From positions 604,135-668,134 of the forward strand of contig VZTJ01003534.1 of the NCBI GenBank assembly GCA_013397795.1: a DNA stretch of 64,000 nucleotides, read 5' to 3'. The notes under the pieces are model-generated. The model worked only from the letters and a program-made list of their open reading frames with translations, was not told the DNA's origin and did no database searches. Positions 35,108 to 51,215 of the stretch are shown here, piece by piece. Origin of the DNA: Orthonyx spaldingii (taxonomy: Eukaryota > Chordata > Aves > Passeriformes > Orthonychidae). Position 1 is the stretch's first letter; the number at the start of each line of letters is the position of its first letter. Made by a program: the position numbers and the translations under genes.

Positions 35108-35208
35108 AACTCCTCAGTGGAATGAACTCCAACCACCATTTAATGCAAACCATCCACTGCTCCTGGCTGCAGATGCTGTGCAGTACTACCAGTATCTTCT
35201 GGCTGGCT
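35108..35208 (+). CDS. BCAS3: BCAS3 exon: TPQWNELQPPFNANHPLLLA region
   Basis: The first base A completes AGA (Arg). The frame reads TPQWNELQPPFNANHPLLLA and ADAVQYYQYLLAG, and ends with T, the first base of a Leu codon. It is an unmistakable BCAS3 segment within the conserved C-terminal domain. The C-terminal half (LLLAADAVQYYQYLLAG) is predicted helical from its spacing of hydrophobic residues. The acceptor is gttttacctcag and the donor a strong gtgagt at 35209. The length of 101 nt is not a multiple of three, but together with the next 101-nt exon it leaves the frame shifted, so neither exon is likely to be a harmless cassette. Confidence 0.97.
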
Positions 35209-38200
35209 GTGAGTAGCTGACAACTTCTTGTCTTGTCTCATGTGCACGTTTTACGCAGAGGGTGACTTTCTGAGTTGATTTTCCAGCCAATTTCAGTGTA
35301 TGTCCAACCCCAGAACAGGACTGTGTGTAACTGTGTTAGTAAGGATAGAGCAGTGAATGTACTGTTGGGATTTTTTACACGAATCAGAGTTGGGAGGCTG
35401 TGGGAGTCCTTGGCTGGCCTTGGGAGTGATCCCATGAAATCTTCAGGGTTTCCTCACCACATTCCTTCTCGTGCTTTCAGCCATTTCCCCCTGTGAATTC
35501 CATACTCAGTGACAGGCGAGTGCATCTGCATTTCCCCTCTCCCGGGGAGCTCCTGGCTGCTGGGCTCCTTCCAGCAGAGTCTCACACAGCTGCTTCCCTC
35601 AGGAGCCTTGGCACTGCTTTCAGGGATGGTTGCCCACCTGCCTTGGCCTGTGTCTTGCCCAGCCACATCATTCCCAGAGAGCCAATATTTCATGGCATGG
35701 CGTATTCAGAAACATTTATACACCTGTAGCTGTATACATCTGGTGTATCTATATTATATACAGACACAAACCCGTGCATTTTTGTAATGGTTTTATAGAA
35801 AAATGAGTATTTATCCTTTATTTGACACTTTAAAAGAGAGAAGACTACTAACAGTGAGGAGCAAGTCTCTGTTCTGCCTAGGATCTAAGTGTTGTAGCAG
35901 TTGAAGTTTCTCAAGGGAACAGCTCCTGGCATCTGCTGAGGTGCTGCTGGGGAAACCAGAACCTGTGCACAGTTGTCAGTGCAGGCAGCATTCTGTGACA
36001 AGGGCATTTCAAATGCACCAAGTGGCCCTGTGGGCCAGGAGGCACCTTGGATGGGACTGGTAAAAGGGACACTGGTGCCAGATTGGATCTCTTGCTTCTC
36101 TCTGTCCATCTGCTGCACCTGAGCGTTGTGGGAACCTGCAAGGTTTGAGTCTTCCTTTTTCCATGCTGCATAGAAAATTGGGATAAAACTCGAAGGGTAG
36201 AAGAGAATACGAAAAAGTAATTAGTAGTGCATACCACCATTAGATTTGCATTTTGGCTGGATTTTTTCCTGCCTTGTTTCACTTGTATCCCACATAGTGA
36301 AATCAGGGGTGGATGGGGCTCTTTCTGTGTATTTTATTACCATTTTATTAACAGCTCAAATACTGTTACACAGTACAGTAGACACGTGTACAAATGCACA
36401 TTTCAAATGGTTTAGTACTGAATTTAAAGAAAGAAGAATGAGTGGTAGCTAAATTCCAACAGATTAATGAACTCGTGTTATTTGAATTATAAGACCTTTA
36501 ATTCAGGTTTTAATTCACATAATAGGAATTCTTTAAGCTGGATGTGAAATGCAAAGAATAATAGAATAATAACCACTAAAAACAACAGAGTATCTAGAGG
36601 ATGGTGCAGATGGCAATAACAGAAATTTGTGTCTGATTGTCTTTGAAGTTTTGTCTTCTGGATTTATTCAGTCTGAAGCGACTCAGTGAAGTCCCTGAAT
36701 ACACGGAGTCAAAGCAGCTTTCCCACAAAAGCCACCTGTTAAAGAGCTGCTAAGCCCAGCTCTGTGGCTGTGCTTACCTGCAGCTCTGCCCTGGGCTGGC
36801 TTTGGCTGCAGCCCGGGTTTGATGTGCTCTCGCTTCCGTCGGGGACTTTAATTGCCGGCAAATGGCTCAGCCGGGGCTGAGGGGGGCAGTTCCATCTGTC
36901 TGCCACGTCAGTGCTCAGAGGAGCCGTGGCGCCGTTTCAGGGTCACCATTTGTATCTGTCTCTCGGAGGTAGAACACAGCAGTTTCTCTCCGATTCTGTA
37001 TAGCATTTCTGCCAATTGTTTGGCTCCATTAAGTGTGCAGGGGAAATAAAAGCCTGAATGACCAAGTCACAAGGGGGTATGGATAGACCCTTTCTTTGTC
37101 CACACTCAGAACATTGCATTAGGTCTCATTATCCATTTATAATAAGTGACCTTTGCCCCCTGGGTCATTGAAAAACCCTCAGTGTGCTTTTTAGCACAGA
37201 GTACCTCTGTCAGCAGCCGGGCAGAACAATGAGACGTCTGGCGGGCTGCTTGGAGGGCTGCACGGCCAGGTTTTCATAAATGAGAGGTTTGATGCCAAAA
37301 CACAGGGCCAAAAATCTTCCTTAGTCTTTGAAAAATAGAAACCAGGCCGGTGACTTCTTGTGCTAAACGGAGAATATTCAAAGAACCCTGCGTTAGGTTA
37401 TCGACACGTGGTTCAGCTTTTAATGTTTTTAAAGAATCTGAAAGTTTTATTTGCTGCTAGAAAGAAAGGAACAAGGAACCATTGTTTGAAGAAATGTTTT
37501 GTACAACAAGTGTCCAAGACCTTTAATCCCAAGGGTATTTGTAAGTGGATCAGCACAGCTGTTTCCTTGCTTTGAGGTCATCTGTGACATCTGCTGCAGA
37601 AACCTGGATCAGTGTGTGCAGCTCGAGTCTACCTGAGCACGTTAGCACAGCTCAGGCTGCTGTACAGGTGAGAAAGTGGGAAGCAAGGGATTTACAGCTT
37701 TCTGTGAGCTCATGGCTTGAAAGTGAACTTGCATGTTAAATTCCACAACCTGCTGACCTGCAGGAAGTGTCAGTATCCTGCTCCAAGCTCTTTGCTTGGT
37801 CAGAGAGAGTATAACCAGTCCTGAGAGCTCCTTCTGACAGAGCAGATTCCAGGCTCACTTGTTCCCATGAGTTCATCCCACAAACCCCTGGATTAATTAC
37901 AGTCCTCAGATTTTCAGTGCTGGGTGTTAGGCATCAGATATTTCTCTACACTCACATTTAATACATAATATTCTACCTTATTTGTGTCTCTAATATTCCC
38001 TCTTTATTTGCCTGTGTCCTGAGCATCTTCTAAATCTAACCACAGCAGAAGAAGGAAATCTAAGTCACATTTTATTCTTCCTAGATGTTTTTCCTATAAC
38101 ATAAAAACCCTCATGTGGTGTAGTTAAACTGTCCTAGCAGACCTGGCAGTGGGAGGAGTGTCATGCAAGGCACTGCACGTGTGCACAGGAGGGTTTTGGT

Positions 38201-40868
38201 GTCCACAGGACCTTGCAACGTAAAAGTTTTCTCCAGAGATTTGCCAAGTTTTGTCATTACTTACCCTTTAAATCCTGCTTTCTTCCTGCTGCTTGGTACC
38301 GAGGAATTAAGGTGCTTTTGGCTGTATAAACTCTTGAGGATGCTGTTAAGATGTGCTTTCCATGTCCATGACAATCCCCTGGTTCTGTTCAGGCTTGTTT
38401 CAAATGAATGCTTTCCTCTTTTTTACCAGGCCCTGATGTTTTGCACATTTGATTGAGTTATCCCTTGTTTCCTTTGTGTGACTTCTGTACCCTTCACACG
38501 TTTGTTGTGTGTTTGAAATCACACAGACACGTTCATGGCACACAATGGAATTGCCATAGGAATAGGTAACTTTGCATCACCAGAAAGTCTGACATCCTCA
38601 TTGCTTAGTTATTTCCTTTCTTCCTTATCTCTCCACTTTGAATTCACTTTTCCATTGCATAGTAGATGCAATATCTGAAACGTGGCCAATTAACTTATTG
38701 ATGAATAAACACCCTAAAATTGACTAAAAACTGCCCCAAAAAGGTATTGAATGGCTTGAGATCTGATTTCTCTCCTCTGGCCCTGCAAAGGGCACCTTCA
38801 CATTCCAGGCAAGAGTTTTGGCTCATCCGGACCCATTTTATGGACATGGCCTGCAGTTGTCAGAAGTGGGCCAGTGACAAGAATTAATATATTAACTGGT
38901 GTGCAGTACTCTGACAAATTGCTTACTAAATACATCAAAATTGATTGGGCATTCTGTGTTTAAATTGACAAACGACTGCATTAGGGGAAGGAGGGAAATC
39001 CATTAATTACAGCTGCCCTCAACCATAGGAAATGTAATCGTATAAATATAGATTTTGTTAAAACAAAAGTCTGTGCTTTACTCCCGTGTTGCTAGTAAGT
39101 GTACTTGCACCTCTTCGCTATTAAACCTGCAATAGGAGGTTTTGAAGACAGATCTTTGCAATTGGCTTTTAAATAATCAAAGAGCATTTCTGTTGTGTTA
39201 AAAGGAATGATGCAGTGTTTCTGCATCCCGCTCTGACCGCTTCTGGAAATTGTTTCTCTCTCAGAAAAATGGACCTGTAGCGGAGGCTTCTGCTGTCTCA
39301 TTAATTGTTTATTGTAAATGCAGTGTAATTTGTATTCCAAGATGTGAGGATTCAAACCAGTACTCTGAATTCCCCTTCCTTGTCCCTGTACTGCTCTCCA
39401 AGTCAGACTTGCAGGGCTGTTACATTTTTCTGAGTGTGAATTTGCACTTGAGTTAGGTCTGAAGATAAAATCAGTTTTATAGGCTTTGTTAAGGGATTCT
39501 TGAAAAGATTAAGGCCTGTATTTATAGCTGCCTTTGACTTTTGGCTGTTACAACAGATTTTCATTTCTGGACCAACTGTTGCACGTATCTTGTGTTTCAC
39601 TGAAAATGGCTTTCATTAGAAGTCCAATTTAGTAACTGTCCATTGTCTTCAAAGGGAGGGGGGAGCCTTTCCCTGCTGTTTGTTTGGGTTAAATGATAAC
39701 ACCATTTATACAGATAATCTCTGTAACTCTGACATCATGTTTGCACTTCCTGCTCCCTCTAATGAAAGCTGTGCACCCCGGGCAAGACTTCTGTCTCCAA
39801 GCAGCATTGTGGTTCTTTATGGCCTATTTTATATTCCTTTCATACATTCCATTGACAGAAATAAAAATTACATCCACAGAGCTAGTGAGTACTGTGGAAA
39901 GTCTGAGGGTAAGATGGAGAGTGTATCAAATAACTGTGAATATGCACAGTGAAAAGCAATCTGTGATGCCTGGAGTTACAGCCAAGGAGTGCCACAGGAG
40001 GAATCTGGACATTCTGGTCCTCCAGCCCTTCCCAGTGCACAGCAGAGCGCGGTGCTGGTGTGGCACAGGTGAATGAACCGGGACTGATAATCCCATTAGT
40101 GTTGTACCGCTTCCTTTCTCCTTGCATTCTTTTGTGTGTGCATATTTCATAGTGGATTTGCCATCTCTGGGCTGGAGGAATGCAGGTGATGGTCCATCCC
40201 TCACTCTGTATGTAACCATAGTGTGTTGTGGAGCATTTCTGGGGAGGCCAGAGCTGCCCTTGCTCTGGGAATGTTCAATGTCTGTCACAACGAGCTCGGT
40301 TTCAAACAGTAAAACTGATCAAACCCAGAGCCTGTGCAGTAACAACAATTACTCTGTGGTGTGGTTACGAGGTGTTCAAAGCCTTTCTGCTCGGGGGCCG
40401 TGGCAGGGCCACGCTCAAACAGGAGTTTGGGGCAGTTTCAGCTGCTCCATTCCAGGGTCTCTGCTGGGCTCTTCTGACTGAGCACGGAGTGATTGGGGTA
40501 AATAGGAGCAGGGAGATGCATGATTGCATGAGCAGTGGAGTAAATCACCATACATTCTCCAGCCGTAATTGGTATTTGTGAAGTAATAAAGATGAAAATG
40601 AGCCCTGTAAGGTGCACTGGCTGCTGGGAATGTCTGTGTTGAGGTTCTGATGCAGAGCTACACCTGGGCCTGTGCCTGGCCCGCCCGCCCCAATCCGTGT
40701 TTGCCAAACGGAGCGCTGGGAGCAGCGCGGCGCACAGCAACTCAAACACTTTCAGATGTGTACAAACAACAATAATGAACAAGGGCACATGCTGAAATGG
40801 TTCTTTCCTCCTCTTGCATGGTCATCTGGAAGTCCTTAGAGCGGGGTCCGTGAGCACGCAGGGGTCAG

Positions 40869-40960
40869 TTTTCAAAGCAGCGTACGGGGATTTCGCCGCG
40901 CGCCTCCCATTGCCGTTAATGGGAGTCAAACGGGTAAATCCCCACGCACCGCTTTGAAAA
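40869..40960. repeat. 92-bp ungapped inverted repeat (hairpin), possibly an ancient palindromic repeat
   Basis: The two 46-base halves are reverse complements at 33 of 46 positions without any gap. The ends TTTTCAAAGC and GCTTTGAAAA match perfectly. Inner matches include GGGGATTT with AAATCCCC, and CTCCCATT with AATGGGAG. More than half of the mismatches are transitions (C/T or A/G), as decay of a once perfect palindrome, partly at CpG, would give. The left arm is notably CpG-rich (TTCGCCGCGCGCCT). The structure fits an old palindromic MITE or a Eulor-like conserved hairpin element. Assigning a family is inference, since I could not search. Confidence 0.75.
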
Positions 40961-43900
40961 TTTACTACTAAGCCTCTTGACTTCTCACTACATACTTTGA
41001 TTGTAACAGTAATCCATGGTTAACATAATTTTCCCGACAATAATGTCAAACATACTTTTGAAGTCAGTGAATTATAGAAATAGTTACCTCTCCCGTAATT
41101 CTTTAAAGATGGCCATCAGATGGGTTTCGCCGTGGGTTCGTGCAGTTGAGATTGTTCTTTAACTCAGAAAAGAATATATGTGTTCTCTTTTGGTGCAGAA
41201 CTGATTGTCTGCTCACATTCTGAGTGTTGAGCAGCCTTAAGGTGCTTCATCCTGTGAATGATACCAGGTTCTGGCTCTGCCCAGCTTTAAAAGTGCATCG
41301 TACTTGACTGGCTTCCTCAGGGAACTTTGGAGATGGAAGCTGGAATTAAGCACAGGGAATGCATATCAGGCTTGCAGGAGTAATGGTGAGGCCTAAACAC
41401 CTCAGCAGCACCTCTGTATTGAAAAAGGTCCAGGCTGTTTTCTATCAGACCAGTGTGAGTAAGGAGCAAGTAAAGCAGTCATCAAAAAAGAAAAGAAAAA
41501 ATCCAAGAAGAATTCATCTCCTGATTACACACCTACCTATATCTTTACTAAAGTGCTGATACAGGGAGTGGATGGTCCATAAAGCACCTAATAAACTGTG
41601 GGCAGTACACAAATAATGAATGAATCAAGCTCTAATCAGCTGGTGGTGTGAAATAACTGTCAGTCTGCCTAAACTCCTGCTTTATAGTCCTTTTTTAGCT
41701 TAATTTTATTATATTTATGCATATGAGAATCTCAGAAAGTCCTAAGAGGAAAAAAATGAGCAGGGAGTACTTTTGGGTAGAAGAGGAGATTTTAATTTGC
41801 GTGCCATGCTCCTGTAGGAGTTTACAAGCTGAAAACTGCATTAAAACCAGAACTTTGTTCAGTAACGTGCAGCCACAAGAAAAATTACATCGAGCATATC
41901 TCCAGCCTGCAAACAGTTTATTGCTGACACGGCTGTGAGTGTTCTGCCCAAAATGAAATCCTGGCCTTTGCTTTGTTGTCACACTCAAGCAGAGGTCGAG
42001 CCAGAGGCTCAGAGCACCAACTCCGACGCAAACCCACACAGCACGTGCTGGATGTGATCTACACAACTGTGGGATGCCAAAACCAACCCCTGACGGAGCT
42101 GAGATCACATCTCTAAGAGGGAGGAGAGGTGAATGTGGTGGATTTGAAGTGGCTGCATAGACACCTAAACCAGAACCATCACATTCTGCTGGTAATGCCA
42201 TGGAACGAATGCAAGAAGGAAATCACTCAAATTGTGGAGATGAATTCCAACACAAGGACCCCTGACGTTTGCTGTGATTGCCTCAGGTCTCTACACCACC
42301 TAGATATAACCGAGAAACCAGAGAAAAGGCATCAAAATCAGGTGTTAGGGTGGGACTTTTATGAAAACAAGGGATATGTCATTTTTATCCTGTGTACCTG
42401 TTCACCACAGACATCACTAGAGGCTTAATGGGTTAGTTAAGAGTACATTGTCCTGTTTCTACTGCATTTTAGAAACTTATTTGACATATAAATGTTAATT
42501 ATATTAAATTATAATTATGAACATGGAAAAGGCAAGCTCTCTGGGTGTCTGCAGGCGTGTGCATGGCAGGCAGCACCAAACAAACAGGCTTTGTGGTGCT
42601 CAAATGCCTTTGTTTGCTCTTAATTTGGACAAGCATCCAGCCCTTAGAGAAGGGCACATTGGGAATTTCGTATATAACTCTCAATTAAATTGAATTGTGC
42701 AAAGCTTATTTCTATAAATGAGAAAATTAAAACCTTTTGGTTCAAGAAGTACACAAAACTAAGGAACACTAATGATTTATTGTTCCCAAATTAAAGCCAT
42801 AAGTGCACACACTACAATTGAGCTGTAGTGGTTCTTTGTTCCAACACTTTTATGCTGCTGAAAGATGACAATTTATAATCTTTGAAGGAAGATTTGTCTT
42901 AGCTCTAGGTATTTATTGTAGAATTAGCCCATCCATGAACAAACCCACTGTGTGTTAATTCCAATATTCCTCAAATGTGTGTTTATCTAGGTCTTGCTCA
43001 CGTGGCAGGGATGTCTGTGCAAATTATTTGAGATTAATACAAATTGTTTGTTTTCTTTACTTGTCAGTAAATATCATGGAGAAGCTTCTAAACAATGAGG
43101 GGGTTTTTTCATACTTAATCATGAAACTGTGTGAATCAGGTCCTGGAATTCCAGAGAAGTATCAGCTCTGCTGTATTTCAGCCTTTGCTTTGGCTTATGT
43201 TGGAACTTGTGTCTCCACAGTCCCTTCTGTGCAGTTTTCCTGGCACTAACAATGAATTACCACACAAATAGCTTCATTTGTAATGTGTTTTTTTCAGATA
43301 CAGCCTTTTCCAATATAGTTGTAACATCAATCCTGTAAGTGCAGAGAAGGGAGGCTGTAAACCTTTCACTTGAAGGAGGACACAGAGTAAAGGTGCCGTT
43401 ATTACTTTTGAGCAGCTCAAAAATGCTTTTTGCCCCTTGCCCAATATTTATGGCAAAACTCTGATTTTTGCTCTAGGTATCAGTCCAGTTTTTCAGAAGT
43501 GTCCTTGAACGGTTATTTTTGGATTCATTTGCCTTAATAAGCAGACTGCAGAAACTCATGTCCTGTCATACTGCACAGACAGAAGTTGCATGTTTTAATT
43601 CTCACCTTAGATTTTTAGCAAACACTCATTTTCTTTGTACTTTTTCAGTTTGTGTTCGTGTATTCGTCGATTAAACAAACTCTGTTGCAGTCTGATATTT
43701 GATGTGTTTGTTCCAGATGTTGGTGTAAGAACAGAAAAAGTTAAAAGTTGGCATAGCTCAGATACAAGGCATTGGATTGATTATTTTAGGAAGGTACAAA
43801 CCACCTGCAGTTGCAGTAAAATATCTCTGTGCAGCCAAGGCTTGCTTTCTCCTGCTCTGTGTCTGCCCCATTTGTGACTTTTCCCAAGGAAGGAGAAATT

Positions 43901-45416
43901 ACAGGAGAACCAGTAAAAAGCACTACTTGCTACAAAGCTTTGCAAGAATTGGAATTTTATTATTTGTTATCCTTCATGATTGGGAAATTCCTCAGAAATT
44001 GAAAATACTCCATGTTGCAGCATCAGAATAACCTCACTGATGGGTGAGAGTCTGTTGTAATTTCCAGTGTGAATTCAGATTTTCAAAGAATTAAGCTGGA
44101 AGATAAAAGATTACTCCTGAGCTCAAATTCCTGGAAATGTCCTTCCAGGCTTAAATTAATCTCATCTTGGAACTTGATACGGATGGGAGAGGTGTGTGAC
44201 CCAGAAATGGGGGAGAAAGGGGCTTTGCATTTTTACACTGTGTTTGTTCCTAGAACTTCAAGGGCATTTTTAACTTGGAAAAGTGTGACCAGATGTAGAT
44301 GTGTAACAAGCAGCACAGGGATGGCGGATCTCCAGCAAGGATCATTTGTCCTGTGAGGTCACTTCTCGCAGCACACTGCACATTCCCACAGGGAATGGTG
44401 GGAGTGGGACCAGCATTACAGATCCCCCATCCCAACCAGCCCCTCTAAATGCTGCTGTGGTGATAGGTGTGGCACAGAAATGCTGGTTTATTAAACAGCC
44501 AAATAAATGACTGAGGGCTGACCTCAGCTGAGGCTTTATCACTGCTGCCCTGCTGGTGAACTCTCAGGCAGAGATTTTCCATGGAATTCAACATTTCATC
44601 ACTTCTGGGTGGAAAGAGTTAATGCTGAGCTCGGAAGCTGCACGGAAACACAAGACCTGGGCAAAGCTGTGACTCCTCAGGGAAAGGCTTCCAGTGCAGC
44701 ACCAAAACTAATCATTTGTTCAGCTTTTTAGTTGTTTTTTCAAATTTCTTTCTCACTGTAAAGGCATCTTAACTGTCCAGTAAAATGTAAAAGTATTGCA
44801 CAAGGGAGAAATACGGTGACCAAGCAGGGGGGATGCTGCTCCCTGGGCTGTGTTTTTGCAGCTTCCCTAATCTTGACAGCTCTGGTAGTTGCCCCTGGGA
44901 TAGAAAGAACAAAAAAATATTCAGAACAGTCCATAAAGTTCCTGTTGGTTTGAAAGCAAAACCATCTGCTGGAGCCATGAGGTTTGTTAGGGAGTTCAGT
45001 AACAGGCAAGCCTGCAGTTGATCAGCTGTGCTCTCTGAAACAGGCAGGAGGATTTGGAGTAGGGAGCCAAGAGATGTGGGGAGTGTTAGGGCAACAGCAA
45101 AATGGGTCAAAATAATCGGTTTGTCTTTTTGGTTTCAAGTATAAACTTCAAGGAAGAGAAGTGGGCGCTGTGATTTCATATTCAGATCTTGCTGTGAGTC
45201 CAAAGGCAGGTGTGTGTGTTCTTTACCAGGAGTTCAGACTAGACAGACACGTCCCTCAGTCATGGAATTAGGTCTGTCACAGCTGTAAGGAAGCAGATGG
45301 AGGTGGTTTCTGTATTATCTGAAAACTGATGAAGACACAGAGCTGAAATAACGCCCAGGGCTGGTGAGGTGTGGGCGTGCACAGGCTCAGACTGGGGAGT
45401 GCAGTGAAAATGGCAG

Positions 45417-45627
45417 ATCACAGGATGGTTTGGGTTGGAAGAGACCTTAAAGAGCTTTTATTCCCCCCCTGCCATGGTAGGGACACCTCCCACTGTCCCA
45501 GGGTTCTCCAAGCCCCGTCCAACCTGGCTGTGGATCCTTCCAGGGATCCAGGGGCAGCCACAGCTTCTCTGGGCACCCTGTGCCAGGGTCTCCCCACCCT
45601 CACAGGGAGGAATTTCTTCCTAATATA
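45417..45627 (-). repeat. CR1 LINE 3' end (antisense), first of two
   Basis: Reading on the + strand, it starts ATCACAGGATGGTTTGGGTT and proceeds through GGAAGAGACCTTAAAGAGC, CCTGCCATGGTAGGGACACC, CAAGCCCCGTCCAACCTGGC, GGGCAGCCACAGCTTCTCTG and GGAATTTCTTCCTAATAT. This is the reverse complement of the avian CR1 3' end and adjacent body. It is among the best preserved CR1 copies in the window. Confidence 0.93.
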
Positions 45628-45652
45628 TCTCATGGGAAAAGCTTGGTGCTCC

Positions 45653-45880
45653 ATCATAGAACTACAGAATTATTAAGGTTGGAAAAGACTTCCAAAATCA
45701 TCAAGTCCAACTCATGCCCATTAAGCCACACCATGAACCTCTGCTCATTGTTTGAACACCTCCAGGGGTGGTGACTCCACCACTTCCCTGGGCAGTCTGT
45801 TCCCATGCTTGGCCATTCCTTTTCAGTGAAGAAATTTGTCCTGATATCCAGCCTGAGCTTCCTTTATAAGGATGTGTCCT
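45653..45880 (-). repeat. CR1 LINE 3' end (antisense), second, different subfamily
   Basis: It begins TCATAGAACTACAGAATTAT, then AAGGTTGGAAAAGACTTCCA, CATCAAGTCCAACTCATG, CACCTCCAGGGGTGGTGACT, CCACCACTTCCCTGGGCAGT, TCAGTGAAGAAATTTGTCCT and GATATCCAGCCTGAGCTTCC. This is the reverse complement of a CR1 subfamily distinct from the one 26 bases before it (the 'rules out one insertion' point: each has its own terminal part). Both lie in the same orientation. Confidence 0.92.
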
Positions 45881-46549
45881 AATTTATCTGGCACTTTGAA
45901 TAATTCTGGAATAAGTTGGGCCGTGAGCTGAATTTGGGACATCAGAGGTTTGAGAATATGGACACCGTGATCCGGTGAGAAATGGCTCTGTAGCTTCAGC
46001 TATCCACACACACAAACTGGATGGAAATCCCTTTATTCCATGAAGTGTATGGATTCATGCAAAGCTGTTTACGTTACAGAGGCGCCGTTCTGTGTTTATG
46101 GCTACCATTGTGTCTGCTTTACCATTAAAACTCCAATTATTGGGGGTTTACAACATGGCTGTAAAAATTTGTAGTGGTTGGAAGCTCAACACATAAAGGT
46201 CAACGCTGCAATAAGAGAGTTTTTAAAAATTTTTAAAACTTTAAGTGATTTTAAAATGTGGGAATATAAAAACAGTTCAGTATTTTTTAAGAACTTCAGG
46301 TTAAAAGAAGAAGAGCCAATGGGTTATCCTAGTGGCTGTATGGATACATCCAAGTCAAAGAGCAGGAATCTTTTCAACCTTTTAATGTCAATATTTGAGC
46401 TCTTTCTGTGCTTCCAGAAAATCTGTTCTCACAGGTTTAAGAAAACATATACATTGCTGTGCCATTAACATATTAAAAAAAACTTTAAAAAAACCCTAAA
46501 GCATTTAACAGTAAATCTGATTTTGAATTTTCTGTGGTTTTTTTTTCAG

Positions 46550-46650
46550 TGGTGCCACCAGGGAGCCCTGGGCCCATCACCCGGCACGAGTCCTACGACA
46601 GCTTGGCCTCCGACCACAGCGGGCAGGAGGATGAGGAGTGGCTGTCACAG
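46550..46650 (+). CDS. BCAS3: BCAS3 exon: VPPGSPGPITRHESYDSLAS region
   Basis: The first two bases TG complete TTG (Leu). The frame reads VPPGSPGPITRHESYDSLAS and DHSGQEDEEWLSQ and ends in phase 0. The Pro/Gly segment is followed by an acidic, Ser-rich stretch ending EDEEWLSQ, typical of BCAS3. RHESYDS is a likely phosphorylation-type context, with basic residues before serine (inference). The acceptor has a long T run (tggtttttttttcag), the strongest in the window, and the donor is gtatgc at 46651. Confidence 0.97.
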
Positions 46651-51117
<4,467 letters not shown>

Positions 51118-51215
51118 GATCCAGCCCGTGCGCTCGGAGCCCGTCAGCATGCCCGGCTCGCCCCGGCCCGCCGCCGACCGCAGGGGAGTGTCCACGGTCA
51201 TCGATGCCACCTCAG
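51118..51215 (+). CDS. BCAS3: BCAS3 exon: IQPVRSEPVSMPGSPRPAAD region (last exon in window)
   Basis: The first base G completes AGG (Arg). The frame reads IQPVRSEPVSMPGSPRPAAD and RRGVSTVIDATS, and ends with the G of a Gly codon (phase 1). This corresponds to the human segment ending VIDAASG, after which about 100 residues of BCAS3 remain; those exons are not in the window. The exon is GC-rich, with many G/C third positions and CpGs (CCC GGC TCG CCC CGG CCC GCC GCC GAC CGC). The acceptor is gtgtcccgttgcag and the donor gtagga at 51216. Confidence 0.96.

Larger units (their letters stand above)
35209..46549 (+). other. BCAS3: BCAS3 intron, 11.3 kb
   Basis: This runs from gtgagt at 35209 to tttttttcag at 46549. 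It holds a block at about 37090-37330 with several intact CpGs that could be a conserved non-coding element, a 92-bp hairpin (40869-40960), and two adjacent antisense CR1 fragments (45417-45880). An open frame at 42129-42428 (99 codons) resembles no known protein and is probably chance. Confidence 0.92.

Noticed and set aside
42129..42428. A 99-codon open frame in the 11 kb intron that might be a retrogene or endogenous-retrovirus remnant
   Set aside because: The product has no recognisable motif, and no LTR, poly-A tail or target-site duplication can be seen around it.
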